Assembly (NCBI GenBank): GCA_036342255.1
Contig: JAZAUS010000005.1
Location: forward strand, 70,393-134,392
Source: RUG11198 sp036342255
GTDB lineage: Bacteria > Bacillota_I > Bacilli_A > RF39 > UBA660
Length of the DNA stretch: 64,000 bases
Direction of reading: 5' to 3'
The position numbers were made by a program, and so were the translations under genes. The notes under the pieces are model-generated. The model had not been told where the DNA came from. It did not search any database and was given only the letters and a program-made list of their open reading frames with translations. Positions 26,164 through 35,523 of this stretch are shown piece by piece (position 1 is the stretch's first letter; each line of letters begins with the position of its first letter).

Positions 26164-26189
26164 ATACTATTAATGCATTTTATTTCAAA

Positions 26190-26209
26190 AAAAAAGAACA
26201 ATTGTTCTT
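26190..26209 (-). terminator. Terminator of the deacetylase unit
   Basis: A 16-base palindrome (26194-26209, AAGAACA.. core) at the deacetylase stop, followed by a run of ten Ts on the minus strand. Confidence 0.8.
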
Positions 26210-27473
26210 AATTAACATATTCTATAAATTCATCCATAGTTGTATAATTTACAAGCTCAAATCTATTAATTTTAAATAAATCATCTCCAATAGTTGCTTT
26301 CCTATCTCCTCCAATAAAAGCCATTTTAAAACCAGCTTCTTTTAAATACTCTATAGCATCTTCATTATATTCATAAAAAGGAAAGCAAAATACAGAAGTA
26401 TTATTTAAACTCTCTCGACTTTTCTTCAAATCTCTTAATATATCTTCTTTATCCCAACAAAGAATAGCCCCTCCATGTGAACCATAACATACACCTGGTG
26501 TATGCATATCCCAAGAATGTGAATGTATTTCTAAAAAATCAGATTTATAATCACTAGGACTAGCCAAACTACCTATCAAAAACAAAGTTCCAGTTAATTT
26601 ATATTTCTCTAATATATCAATCATTCTCTTAACATACCAACCATCATCAATAGTAATAGCAACACTTTTTTTAGGAAATCTAGCTTTACCACTTAAAAAT
26701 AAATATACATCTCTCATAGTCATAGCATAGTATTTATTATCAAATAAATACTTAATTTCTTCCTCAACCTGTACATCCTCCATACATATAGAACTATCAC
26801 ACTCTTCTAATTCTAAAGCTTCCCTATTAACAGTATAATGATAATTAAGCACAGCCAAATCTTCCAATACTTCTTCATTAGTATTAATATTCTCAACTTC
26901 TCTATAAACATCACTCTTATATATATACAAAAGTCTACCATTAAATTCAACCCCATACTTATCATCATCCTTGATAATAACCCTAAAACTATTACTACCA
27001 CTTAAATTATAATATATTTTATTACCAACAAATAATCTATAATAATTATTTGTTATTATATTTATATTATAAGGAAGATAATTCTTATAAGTACTATATT
27101 CATCATATTTAGAAGTATATATTTGATCTACCTTAACAACATCTTTATAATAAACATAATAATCACAATCTTTTAACTTATAATAATTAGAAACAATTCT
27201 ATAATTATCATCTAAAGCTATCTCTACATCTTTATATATAATACCTATCTTTTCTTTATTAACATTATAAATATTTATATTTGCTATGCTCTTAACATAA
27301 AGACTATAATTATTAATAGCATTTATCCCATTCTCAAGACTACTAACTTTATTACTAACAACTACTACATTATTCAAATTATTATTTGAATTAAGCATAA
27401 CAATACAACCAAAGAACAATAATATTACTAAAGATATATATATTATTCTATTATCATAATTATTATTAGACAT
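26208..27473 (-). CDS. Membrane-anchored polysaccharide deacetylase (NodB domain)
   Basis: 421 aa: an N-terminal helix (about 11-27), an external spacer rich in Tyr/Asn (30-240), and a C-terminal carbohydrate esterase 4 domain (about 265-415). TIDDGW provides the catalytic/metal Asp pair and SHSWDMH the metal histidines. The usual RPP motif is replaced by CFPFYEY, so the Arg is missing. It would remove N- or O-acetyl groups from wall glycan or from the polysaccharide made by its neighbours. Last gene of a three-gene unit with two glycosyltransferases. Confidence 0.85.
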   Translation of the reverse strand: MSNNNYDNRIIYISLVILLFFGCIVMLNSNNNLNNVVVVSNKVSSLENGINAINNYSLYVKSIANINIYNVNKEKIGIIYKDVEIALDDNYRIVSNYYKLKDCDYYVYYKDVVKVDQIYTSKYDEYSTYKNYLPYNINIITNNYYRLFVGNKIYYNLSGSNSFRVIIKDDDKYGVEFNGRLLYIYKSDVYREVENINTNEEVLEDLAVLNYHYTVNREALELEECDSSICMEDVQVEEEIKYLFDNKYYAMTMRDVYLFLSGKARFPKKSVAITIDDGWYVKRMIDILEKYKLTGTLFLIGSLASPSDYKSDFLEIHSHSWDMHTPGVCYGSHGGAILCWDKEDILRDLKKSRESLNNTSVFCFPFYEYNEDAIEYLKEAGFKMAFIGGDRKATIGDDLFKINRFELVNYTTMDEFIEYVN

Positions 27474-27484
27474 AACAACAACTC

Positions 27485-29314
27485 CTAAAAATTATTCTTA
27501 CTAAAATATTTATCTCTATCCAATACTGATCCCCACTTCTTCTTTATATATTCCTGCTCCTTTAAAAATCTTTGATGTTTTTCACTAGAAGCTTCATAGC
27601 CACGACTCTTGCTCTCATAATGAATCATCTCCACATTAGATAAACAAACATTATAATATCCCTTATCTAACATCTTCAAATTCAAATCTACATCATTAAG
27701 AGCCACTTTCAATTTTTCATCAAATCCTTTAACTTTATCAAATTTACTTTTTTTTATCATAAGACACGCTGCTGTTACAGCCGTATAATTATAAGGCATA
27801 ACAAGTCTACCAAACAATCCATTATCCTTATAATTTGCCGTCACAAATATATGTCCTGCAACTCCACCAAACCCTAGTACAACACCAGCATGTTGTACTA
27901 ATTTATCAGGATATAATAATTTAATACCTACACATCCCATATAATCAAGTCTAGCATATCCCAACATATATTCAATAAAATCTTCACTTAATACTTCTGT
28001 ATCATTATTTAAAAATAATATATAATCTCCACTAGCTTCTTTAACCCCCATATTATTTATATATGAATAATTAAATTCACACTCCAATCTAATACTCTTA
28101 AAATTATCATACTTATTCTCATATTCTTTTATCATCTTAAATGTTTCTTCTTCACTACTATTATTATCAACAAGTATTATTTCAAAATTCTTATATGTAC
28201 TTTTTTCATATATACTATCTATACATCTTTTCGTAATAGAAGCCTTATCTTTAATTGGAATAATTATACTAACTAATTCATTATCATTACCATATTTAAC
28301 TAAATATGTACTAACTTTAGGATTCTCAATTACTTCCCCTTTTAACTTTCTTCTTTTCAAAGCATCTTCTAAAGCTTTCTTACCTGCTATATAAGCATAA
28401 CTTTTATTTCCTAAATATCCAGCCGTACTAGTAGCAGTTTGTCTCCAATGATATAATACTTTTTCTATATGATATATTTTATTTGTAACCTCTGTAAATC
28501 TTAAAAACAAATCATAATCTTGACTTCCATCATATTCACTTCTAAAACCACCTAATTTATCAACAATACTTTTTCTAAGACAACATAAATGACATATATA
28601 ATTAACACCCATTAAAGTATCAGGAGAATAATCTGGTTTAAAATGTGGTTCCATATATTTACCCTTAAAATCAATCTTATCTTCATCACTATATATCATA
28701 TCTAATGATCTATCTTTATTTAATACATCTACTATATAATATAAAGAATCTTTCTCTATCACATCATCATTATCAACAAGTACAATAAATTCTCCCTTAG
28801 CCATGCTAATAGCCGTATTACTAGCCTTAGATATCATCCCATTCTTATCTCTAAATGTTACTTTAATTCTTTTATCTTTCTTCATATATTCACGTAACGT
28901 CTCTTTAGTTTCGTCTAAATTAGAATTATCATCAGCAATACATATCTCAAAATTATCATAACTTTGCCCTAAAATACTATCTAAACATTCTGATAATAAT
29001 TCACGACTAACATTATAAGTAGGTATAACAAAACTAATTAATGGATTATATTTAAATTTCTTATATTCAATATCTTTATTTTGTTCATCAAACCATTTAA
29101 TATATGAAGCCTGATTCATAAATAAATTAGATGAATTACCACCTCTTCTTAAAACCACAAAAAATGATCTTATATACTTTACTAATACTCTAGGAGGTAT
29201 TAAAAAATGATGTCTATACCATGCAAAATATAAACTTTTTTTTACCAAATAATTAAACTTATCTATTTTAGAAAATATTTTTTTATATAAAAAATTTGCC
29301 TCTTTCTTAGCCAT
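27485..29314 (-). CDS. Two-domain GT2 glycosyltransferase
   Basis: 609 aa with two GT-A domains in tandem. The first opens with ISFVIPTYNV and has VDNDD as its DxD-like site; the second opens with VSIIIPIKD and has LNNDTEV. An N-terminal region of ~80 residues holds the RHHFLIPP segment common in this class. No membrane helices, so it works on lipid-linked sugar at the inner face. Acceptor and sugar unknown; rhamnosyl transfer would fit the dTDP-rhamnose genes in the locus. Start after AAGTAGGTGAATT, eight bases after the previous gene. Confidence 0.88.
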   Translation of the reverse strand: MAKKEANFLYKKIFSKIDKFNYLVKKSLYFAWYRHHFLIPPRVLVKYIRSFFVVLRRGGNSSNLFMNQASYIKWFDEQNKDIEYKKFKYNPLISFVIPTYNVSRELLSECLDSILGQSYDNFEICIADDNSNLDETKETLREYMKKDKRIKVTFRDKNGMISKASNTAISMAKGEFIVLVDNDDVIEKDSLYYIVDVLNKDRSLDMIYSDEDKIDFKGKYMEPHFKPDYSPDTLMGVNYICHLCCLRKSIVDKLGGFRSEYDGSQDYDLFLRFTEVTNKIYHIEKVLYHWRQTATSTAGYLGNKSYAYIAGKKALEDALKRRKLKGEVIENPKVSTYLVKYGNDNELVSIIIPIKDKASITKRCIDSIYEKSTYKNFEIILVDNNSSEEETFKMIKEYENKYDNFKSIRLECEFNYSYINNMGVKEASGDYILFLNNDTEVLSEDFIEYMLGYARLDYMGCVGIKLLYPDKLVQHAGVVLGFGGVAGHIFVTANYKDNGLFGRLVMPYNYTAVTAACLMIKKSKFDKVKGFDEKLKVALNDVDLNLKMLDKGYYNVCLSNVEMIHYESKSRGYEASSEKHQRFLKEQEYIKKKWGSVLDRDKYFSKNNF

Positions 29315-29321
29315 AATTCAC

Positions 29322-30467
29322 CTACTTAAATATTTCTTTATATTTATCAACAATAATATCCCAAGTATAATAGTTTTTTACTATATCTTTAGCCTTATCT
29401 CCTAATACTTTTTTATTTTTATCAAGAGACTTTTTATCATTTAAAAGTTTAGTTAAACTACCATCTTCTTTAAAATATAAACAAGAATCTCTCCCAACAT
29501 CATGATTAAAACAAACATCATATAGAATATTTAAATTCGTTAGAGATAAAGCTTCTAACAAACTAGGATTAGTCCCACCTACAGAATGTCCATGAATATA
29601 TAAATAAGCATTTTTTCTAATTACTGATAATTTTAATTCATCATAAATACCATCTATAAATCTAATTCTTTTATCAGTCTTAGATCCTGTAACACCAATT
29701 AATTTCTTATAATATCCACCACTACTTAAATTAGTAACAATAATTAATTCTTTGCCTATATCACTATTCATAAAATCCCTAATAATTAATTCTAAATTAT
29801 TCTCTGGAACACATCTACCAACTACTAGAAGATAACCATCTTTTCTTAATTTATATTCATCTAATATTTTATCTTCCTTAACCCTCTTTAAATCTAAACT
29901 ATTAGTACCATAAGCAATATATTTAGTCTTACCCTTTAATTTAGGATACTTATCTAATACATACCTCTCTATCCCAATAGCATCACAAATAACCAAATCA
30001 CAATTATTAAGCATCAATCTTTCACTAAGCAAAAAAAACTTCTTAACAGGATAACTCCATTTACTTCTCTTATGCTCTAATCCATCAGGATTAACTAATA
30101 TTTTAATACCTAACTTCTTTATCAATTTTTTCTTTCTTTTTAAATAATCAAATAATTTTAACCCCAATATATAAATATAAACATTTTTTAAACTATTTCT
30201 TTCAATATAATCCAAATAATAATCCATAGCCTTAATAGGATATATAAGCATTCTTATACTTCCCTTATTCTTAACATATATAGGATTAACCTCTATATTT
30301 TTAGAAGGTCTATATTTTAAATCATTTTCCTTATCCGTAATCATACTTATATAAAAATTAGTATCCATATCATTATAATTATCTACCAAATTAGTAACAA
30401 AAGTCTCCCAACCACCATAATTATAATGATAACCTCTAGCACCTACAATAAATACATTCTTCTTCAT
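29322..30467 (-). CDS. Glycosyltransferase with DUF1972-type N-terminus (rhamnosyltransferase-like)
   Basis: GT-B enzyme of about 381 aa. NVFIVGARGYHYNYGGWETF is the typical opening of the DUF1972 group that includes rhamnosyltransferases of streptococcal capsules; HGHSVGGTNPSLLEAL is the donor-binding motif. I chose the ATG at 30467: the longer frame to 30485 would begin only five bases after the -10 element. A GTGATA element is the only ribosome-site candidate. First gene of a unit with the GT2 and deacetylase genes. Confidence 0.85.
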   Translation of the reverse strand: MKKNVFIVGARGYHYNYGGWETFVTNLVDNYNDMDTNFYISMITDKENDLKYRPSKNIEVNPIYVKNKGSIRMLIYPIKAMDYYLDYIERNSLKNVYIYILGLKLFDYLKRKKKLIKKLGIKILVNPDGLEHKRSKWSYPVKKFFLLSERLMLNNCDLVICDAIGIERYVLDKYPKLKGKTKYIAYGTNSLDLKRVKEDKILDEYKLRKDGYLLVVGRCVPENNLELIIRDFMNSDIGKELIIVTNLSSGGYYKKLIGVTGSKTDKRIRFIDGIYDELKLSVIRKNAYLYIHGHSVGGTNPSLLEALSLTNLNILYDVCFNHDVGRDSCLYFKEDGSLTKLLNDKKSLDKNKKVLGDKAKDIVKNYYTWDIIVDKYKEIFK

Positions 30468-30489
30468 TATTATCACAACTTTCATAATT

Positions 30490-30498
30490 ATTATATCA
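30490..30498 (-). promoter_or_regulatory. Extended -10 promoter between two glycan units
   Basis: Minus strand TGATATAAT placed six bases after the preceding terminator; TTATAA lies 17 bases upstream inside that hairpin. Confidence 0.6.
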
Positions 30499-30503
30499 TA
30501 AAT

Positions 30504-30527
30504 AAAAGGCTTTTATAAAGCCTTTTT
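30504..30527 (-). terminator. Terminator of the 35459-30526 unit
   Basis: Perfect ten-base stem (30504-30513 with 30517-30526), three-base loop, overlapping the stop of the DUF6056-like gene; T-rich on the minus strand. Confidence 0.75.
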
Positions 30528-31857
30528 ACATTTTTAGAAACAAAAAACTAATATTAACTATTAAACATAATAAAATTATAATATTTAAAATGTTTTTCTC
30601 CAATATTTTTAATTTATTACAAATATTTTTTAACAAATATATTATTACTATTATTAAAGAAAAATATAAAAATATTACAGTTCTTCTACCAGATGCAAAA
30701 ATAGTAGGAGAAAAACCCATTATTAATCTCGTTCCACATCCCAATAAAATAATAAATATAGGTATAATACTCTTCTCTTTCAAAACTATATATAATAGAT
30801 AAAAAATACATATAAATAATAATAAACACAAACATAATATAATATAATTATTTAAACTATTTTTGAATACATGTCCTACTTTTGTTGTATAATCAAATAT
30901 TATATATTTATTATTAGATATAATAGAAACAAATCTTAAAACAAATAATATTGACATTACTACTAATAATAACAAACCAAATAATATATTATAAATCTTT
31001 GTCTTAGTTTTAACTAAACCTATAAATAATATCAAACTAAATAAACACATAACTATTCCATTACTAATTAATATAGAAACACTAGAAACTATAGCTAAAT
31101 AAATTTTATCCATAATATTAGCATTTACATAATCTGGATACCAAGTATTTATCTCTGATATGTTTCTTAAACTATTTCCAGGACAAGTAATAATAAAAAT
31201 AATACTAACTATAGCAATTATAATTCCTATTAAAGGATACTTCCAATTATTCTTATTTTTAATATTAATTACTAAAAATATCATATTAATAGCTAATATT
31301 AAAAATACACATTGTTCTTGATTAGAAGCATATATTAAGGCCATTATATATAATGGCCACATTCTTTTATCAATATTCTCCTTAAAATAATATTTTCTAT
31401 AAGGAATAAAAGAAAATAACATAAATGAAAGAGGCCACAAATAATTAGTAGTACATGAAGCAAAACCTGCTCCTGTCAAATCTATTAAAGGATATAAAAA
31501 AGTAATTAACAAAACTAATAATATATTATTTTTATCAGCCTCTTTAAAACATAATTTATTTATACTATAAATTAATAATAATATAATAAACGAATCTAAT
31601 ATTCTCCACAAATAAATATATTTAGTAACAACTACCAATATAGTCTCAATAATAATTCTACTAGTCCAAGTTCTATAACGCATATCTAAATAGCTTATCA
31701 AACTCATCTTATCTAAAATCTTACTAAAATATGTTATATCATCTCGTGAAAATTTAAAAAATATATGTAATATAAATACCCCAACAAACAATAATAAATA
31801 TAAAATCTTGTTATTGTTTAAACTATTCTTATTTTTATTTATCAATTCTATCACCAA
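30526..31857 (-). CDS. Polytopic membrane protein, DUF6056-like (probable GT-C type)
   Basis: 443 aa with about eleven membrane helices. The first loop after helix 1 carries a SRDDITYF acidic motif and RYRTWTSRI, as in DUF6056/GtrV-like proteins that use lipid-phosphate sugars outside the membrane. A polymerase (Wzy-like) role is also possible because no other Wzy candidate is evident. The start is uncertain: TTG 31857, GTG 31854 and TTG 31845 are all in frame, two bases after galE ends. Confidence 0.72.
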   Translation of the reverse strand: MVIELINKNKNSLNNNKILYLLLFVGVFILHIFFKFSRDDITYFSKILDKMSLISYLDMRYRTWTSRIIIETILVVVTKYIYLWRILDSFIILLLIYSINKLCFKEADKNNILLVLLITFLYPLIDLTGAGFASCTTNYLWPLSFMLFSFIPYRKYYFKENIDKRMWPLYIMALIYASNQEQCVFLILAINMIFLVINIKNKNNWKYPLIGIIIAIVSIIFIITCPGNSLRNISEINTWYPDYVNANIMDKIYLAIVSSVSILISNGIVMCLFSLILFIGLVKTKTKIYNILFGLLLLVVMSILFVLRFVSIISNNKYIIFDYTTKVGHVFKNSLNNYIILCLCLLLFICIFYLLYIVLKEKSIIPIFIILLGCGTRLIMGFSPTIFASGRRTVIFLYFSLIIVIIYLLKNICNKLKILEKNILNIIILLCLIVNISFLFLKM

Positions 31858-31859
31858 TA

Positions 31860-32864
31860 TTATTCTTTATTATTTTTATAAAAATTATAACTATCTCTAA
31901 CCATATCTTCAAGTGTTTTCTTACACTTAAACCCTAGTTCTTTATATGCTTTTTCTGTATCAGCATAACAAATAGCAATATCACCAGCACGTCTTTCTAC
32001 TATTTTATATGGTATATTTAATTGATTAACCCTATTAAAAGTATTTACTATGTCTAACACCGAATAACCTGTACCTGTACCTAAATTATAAATATTAACC
32101 CCTTTAGAATCAATTACTTTATTAATAGCAAGAACATGCCCATGTGCTAAATCACTAACATGTATATAATCTCTTACTCCTGTACCATCTTTAGTATCAT
32201 AATCATCTCCAAAAATACTTAATTCTTTTAACTCACCAGTTGCAACACGACATACATATGGCATTAAATTATTTGGAATACCATTAGGATTATCACCAAT
32301 TAAACCACTCTCATCTGCTCCAATAGGATTAAAATATCTAAGAAGTATTATACTCCAATCTGAATCTGATATTACTAAATCTTCTAAAATATGCTCTATA
32401 AACAACTTACTAGTACCATATGGATTAGTAGTCCCACCAACAGGATAATCCTCTCTAATTGGCATAACTTTTTGTTCTCCATACACAGTAGCACTACTAG
32501 AAAAGATTAATTTTTTACAATTATTTTTTCTCATTATCTTACATAAAGTAATAGTACTACCTATATTATTTTCATAATATTCTAATGGCTTTTCTACAGA
32601 CTCACCAACTGCCTTATATCCAGCAAAATGAATAACAGCATCTATTTTATTATCTTTAAATATTTTATTTAATAGTCTCTTATTACACACATCACCTTTA
32701 TAAAATAATAAATCTTTACCAGTAATTCTTTTTATATTATTAATTACCTCTTCTTTAGAATTACTCAAATTATCAATAATAATAACCTCATAATTATTCT
32801 TTAATAATTCTACACAAGTATGACTACCTATATAACCAGCCCCTCCTGTTACTAAAACTCTCAT
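31860..32864 (-). CDS. galE: UDP-glucose 4-epimerase
   Basis: Short-chain dehydrogenase interconverting UDP-glucose and UDP-galactose. NAD-binding TGGAGYIGSH at the N-terminus, the Ser and YGTSK catalytic pair, and the DGTGVRDYIHV block identify GalE. The start at 32864 has GGAGGTATT; ten upstream codons were removed. It supplies UDP-Gal (or GalNAc) to the surrounding transferases. It has its own promoter overlapping the end of the previous gene. Confidence 0.94.
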   Translation of the reverse strand: MRVLVTGGAGYIGSHTCVELLKNNYEVIIIDNLSNSKEEVINNIKRITGKDLLFYKGDVCNKRLLNKIFKDNKIDAVIHFAGYKAVGESVEKPLEYYENNIGSTITLCKIMRKNNCKKLIFSSSATVYGEQKVMPIREDYPVGGTTNPYGTSKLFIEHILEDLVISDSDWSIILLRYFNPIGADESGLIGDNPNGIPNNLMPYVCRVATGELKELSIFGDDYDTKDGTGVRDYIHVSDLAHGHVLAINKVIDSKGVNIYNLGTGTGYSVLDIVNTFNRVNQLNIPYKIVERRAGDIAICYADTEKAYKELGFKCKKTLEDMVRDSYNFYKNNKE

Positions 32865-32896
32865 ACAATACCTCCAATAAAAAATATGATACATAA

Positions 32897-32925
32897 ATTA
32901 TATCATACTTTATTTGATTTTTCAC
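32897..32925 (-). promoter_or_regulatory. Internal promoter of galE
   Basis: Minus strand GTGAAA (32920-32925), 17-base spacer, TATAAT (32897-32902). The TGA of the extended -10 is also the stop codon of the upstream glycosyltransferase gene. Confidence 0.6.
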
Positions 32926-33697
32926 TATTTCTATATATCTTAGTAAGAATAGAAGATATAAAACTAGGCCAAAATTTATTAAAAACATAATTATCTTCTT
33001 TAGTCCTAATACCACTATTAATAATATCTGTAGTAGTTGATTCTTCACTAATTCTATGCCCCATTAACTTATCTTTAATATATATAAAACTTCCTTTTTT
33101 CCTACTTAATTTTTCCCAAGCATACCAATCAATATTACATGTTAAATCACAAGTAAAAACCTCTTTAGGAACATTATTTTTAACAAATGTAACAGCCGGA
33201 CAACAAATACTATTACCATACCTAAGTACCCATCTTTTAAAAAATTTATATTTACCCAACTTTTTTATTCTTAACGGTAATAATAATACTCTTTTTATTT
33301 TCAAATTAAGATTAGAATATACCTTATCTCCCTTTCTTATTTCATAATAATCCGTAAATATAATAGATGTATTATTATCCTTTTTATACTCTTCTACAAC
33401 TTTATATGAATAATCATAATCATATACATCATCTTGATGAGCTACTGTAACAAGTTCTGTTTTACCAACATTTTTAGCAAAATCAAAATCTCCACCTATA
33501 TTTGTATGTTTACCAACTACAACATCTAAATTATATTTTTTAGCCATCTTTCTAATATATTTATTATCAGTAGTAGTAGCAATAACTACATTACTATTAT
33601 ATTTTTGATTTTTAACAGATTTTATACAATCTTCTAAATATTCACTTTCCTTATATGCCAAAACTACAAAAGTATGAATAATATTCTTATCACACAT
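32903..33697 (-). CDS. GT2 glycosyltransferase
   Basis: 264 aa, one GT-A domain: FVVLAYKES opening and VAHQDDVYD as the DxD-like site, RISEESTT near the end. ATG 33697 chosen because GGAGG lies nine bases upstream inside the longer frame. Soluble, with a basic C-terminal tail. It sits between the O-acetylation genes and galE, 24 bases after the SGNH gene. Confidence 0.85.
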   Translation of the reverse strand: MCDKNIIHTFVVLAYKESEYLEDCIKSVKNQKYNSNVVIATTTDNKYIRKMAKKYNLDVVVGKHTNIGGDFDFAKNVGKTELVTVAHQDDVYDYDYSYKVVEEYKKDNNTSIIFTDYYEIRKGDKVYSNLNLKIKRVLLLPLRIKKLGKYKFFKRWVLRYGNSICCPAVTFVKNNVPKEVFTCDLTCNIDWYAWEKLSRKKGSFIYIKDKLMGHRISEESTTTDIINSGIRTKEDNYVFNKFWPSFISSILTKIYRNSEKSNKV

Positions 33698-33721
33698 ATA
33701 AACAACCTCCAAATAATATAT

Positions 33722-34441
33722 TTATAAATAATTCTTTAATACATTTGTAACAACCTTATATCCTTCATCATTTAGATGTAAAGCATCATCAGAATACTCC
33801 TTCTTCAAATTACCATCTTCATCAGATAATTCAGAATATAAATCTATATATTTAACAAAACTATTACTATAATAGTCTTTTAACATACTATTAATATTTC
33901 TAATCCTACTATTCTTCCTAATTTTTGTATGCCTATTATTAATATTTTCATTAACAGGATAAATTGATTCAACATAAATATTAGTATATTTTCTATGTTC
34001 ATGTATCTCATCTACTAAATTTATAATATCTTCAAATATTTCTTCATCATTTTGATTTTTCAATTGATTAGTACCAATCAAAAGAAATATCTTAGATGGA
34101 TTATAATCATAAACTCTTTTCTTAATATTATCCATTATATCACAAACCTTATCACCATCAATCCCACTATTAACAACAGGTAAGTCCTTATAATATTTTT
34201 TTAAATCATACCTAAAAGTAATTGAGTCTCCCAAAAATAGATAATTATTATCATTTACAATATAATTATCACTAACTTTCTTTAAACTATCCCTATCACT
34301 AAAATTCATACTTTGAAAATCTCTCAATATCATAACATGTTCATTTTTATTATTATTTGGTTTATCATAAACCAAAAATAATAATAAACCATTAAAAATC
34401 ATAGAGACTATCAATAACAAATATACTATTCTATTTTTCAT
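33722..34441 (-). CDS. SGNH/GDSL-family hydrolase, membrane-anchored
   Basis: 239 aa. N-terminal membrane helix (about 5-23), then an SGNH fold: FLGDSIT (block I Ser), SGIDGD (block II Gly), LIGTNQL (block III Asn) and DALHLN (block V Asp-His). Such enzymes remove or transfer acetyl groups on glycans outside the cell. It overlaps the acyltransferase gene by 11 bases, so the two are almost certainly a pair acting on the same polymer. Confidence 0.88.
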   Translation of the reverse strand: MKNRIVYLLLIVSMIFNGLLLFLVYDKPNNNKNEHVMILRDFQSMNFSDRDSLKKVSDNYIVNDNNYLFLGDSITFRYDLKKYYKDLPVVNSGIDGDKVCDIMDNIKKRVYDYNPSKIFLLIGTNQLKNQNDEEIFEDIINLVDEIHEHRKYTNIYVESIYPVNENINNRHTKIRKNSRIRNINSMLKDYYSNSFVKYIDLYSELSDEDGNLKKEYSDDALHLNDEGYKVVTNVLKNYL

Positions 34442-35459
34442 CTAACTGCACTTCCTTCTTGTATAATATCATATCACAAAACTTATTCATAATTTTATTA
34501 ATAGGCTTAATAGATAATAATAAAGTAATAATTATACCTATTAATATCATAACAAATACAAGCTTCTCCCCAAATATTCTTTCCAACTTATTAAATAATC
34601 CCATATTAAAGCAAACATATAATAAAGATCGATGAAAAACATATACCTGTAAAGTTCTTTTTCCCAATTTAGTAAAAAGTTTAAATTTTATATTAGGTAT
34701 AACACACATAATACTAAATCCCATAGCAAGTGATATCATATAAGTAATAAATCTATGTTTAAAAGAACAATTTGGAATATTCTGAATTAAATTAAAAGCA
34801 TTTCTTCCAGTAAAAACAGATTTATATTTCCATATTAAATCTAATCTTCTATAACATATATACAAGAAAAATATTATTACACAAATACTCAAAAATTTAC
34901 AAATAATATTATTTGTAATCTTAATTAATGTCTCTTTCTTATCAGAAAAAATAAAACCTAAACAAAAAAAAGGAAAAAATACTATTACCCTAGATAAACA
35001 TAAAAAATCTCCAATTCTATTATCAAATCCAACAAAGCAACCTAAAATAAAACTAATAATAAATAATATATTTAAATTAAGCCGACTAATAATAGGTACC
35101 ATCAAAATATATATAATTAAAACAACCAAATACCAATGAACATCAAAACTAGATATAAAATTAAATGATAAATTAACACCAAACATTTTATTAGATAATA
35201 CAAACAGAACAAACATAATAACAATCAAATAAAAATAATAGCACAGTTTTTTTAAAGGTAAATCTTTAAAATGATATATTTTTTTTTGAAAAAGACCTGA
35301 TAAAAAAATAAATAAAGGCATATGAAAAGAATATATAAATATAAATATTTTATTCATAGAATTATATTTATCAATATAAAATTCTACACTATGACCAATA
35401 ACTACTAACAAGATTAATAAGAATTTTATATTATCAAATTTATATATTCTTTCCCTCAT
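34431..35459 (-). CDS. Acyltransferase family 3 membrane protein (OafA/WecH-like)
   Basis: 342 aa with about ten helices. The family signature is visible: KFLLILLVVIGHSVEFY (helix 1 with catalytic-type His) and FIYSFHMPLFIFLSG (helix 2). It would move acetyl groups across or at the membrane onto the surface glycan, with the SGNH protein completing transfer. First gene of its unit. Confidence 0.88.
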   Translation of the reverse strand: MRERIYKFDNIKFLLILLVVIGHSVEFYIDKYNSMNKIFIFIYSFHMPLFIFLSGLFQKKIYHFKDLPLKKLCYYFYLIVIMFVLFVLSNKMFGVNLSFNFISSFDVHWYLVVLIIYILMVPIISRLNLNILFIISFILGCFVGFDNRIGDFLCLSRVIVFFPFFCLGFIFSDKKETLIKITNNIICKFLSICVIIFFLYICYRRLDLIWKYKSVFTGRNAFNLIQNIPNCSFKHRFITYMISLAMGFSIMCVIPNIKFKLFTKLGKRTLQVYVFHRSLLYVCFNMGLFNKLERIFGEKLVFVMILIGIIITLLLSIKPINKIMNKFCDMILYKKEVQLDEK

Positions 35460-35488
35460 ATAAATCCCCCTCTACTATGATTAATATA

Positions 35489-35497
35489 ATTATAGCA
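35489..35497 (-). promoter_or_regulatory. Extended -10 promoter of the O-acetylation/galE unit
   Basis: Minus strand TGCTATAAT, 30 bases before the acyltransferase ATG, preceded by AT-rich sequence without a good -35. Confidence 0.5.
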
Positions 35498-35523
35498 TAA
35501 TACTAATCATAATAAATTGGTCT

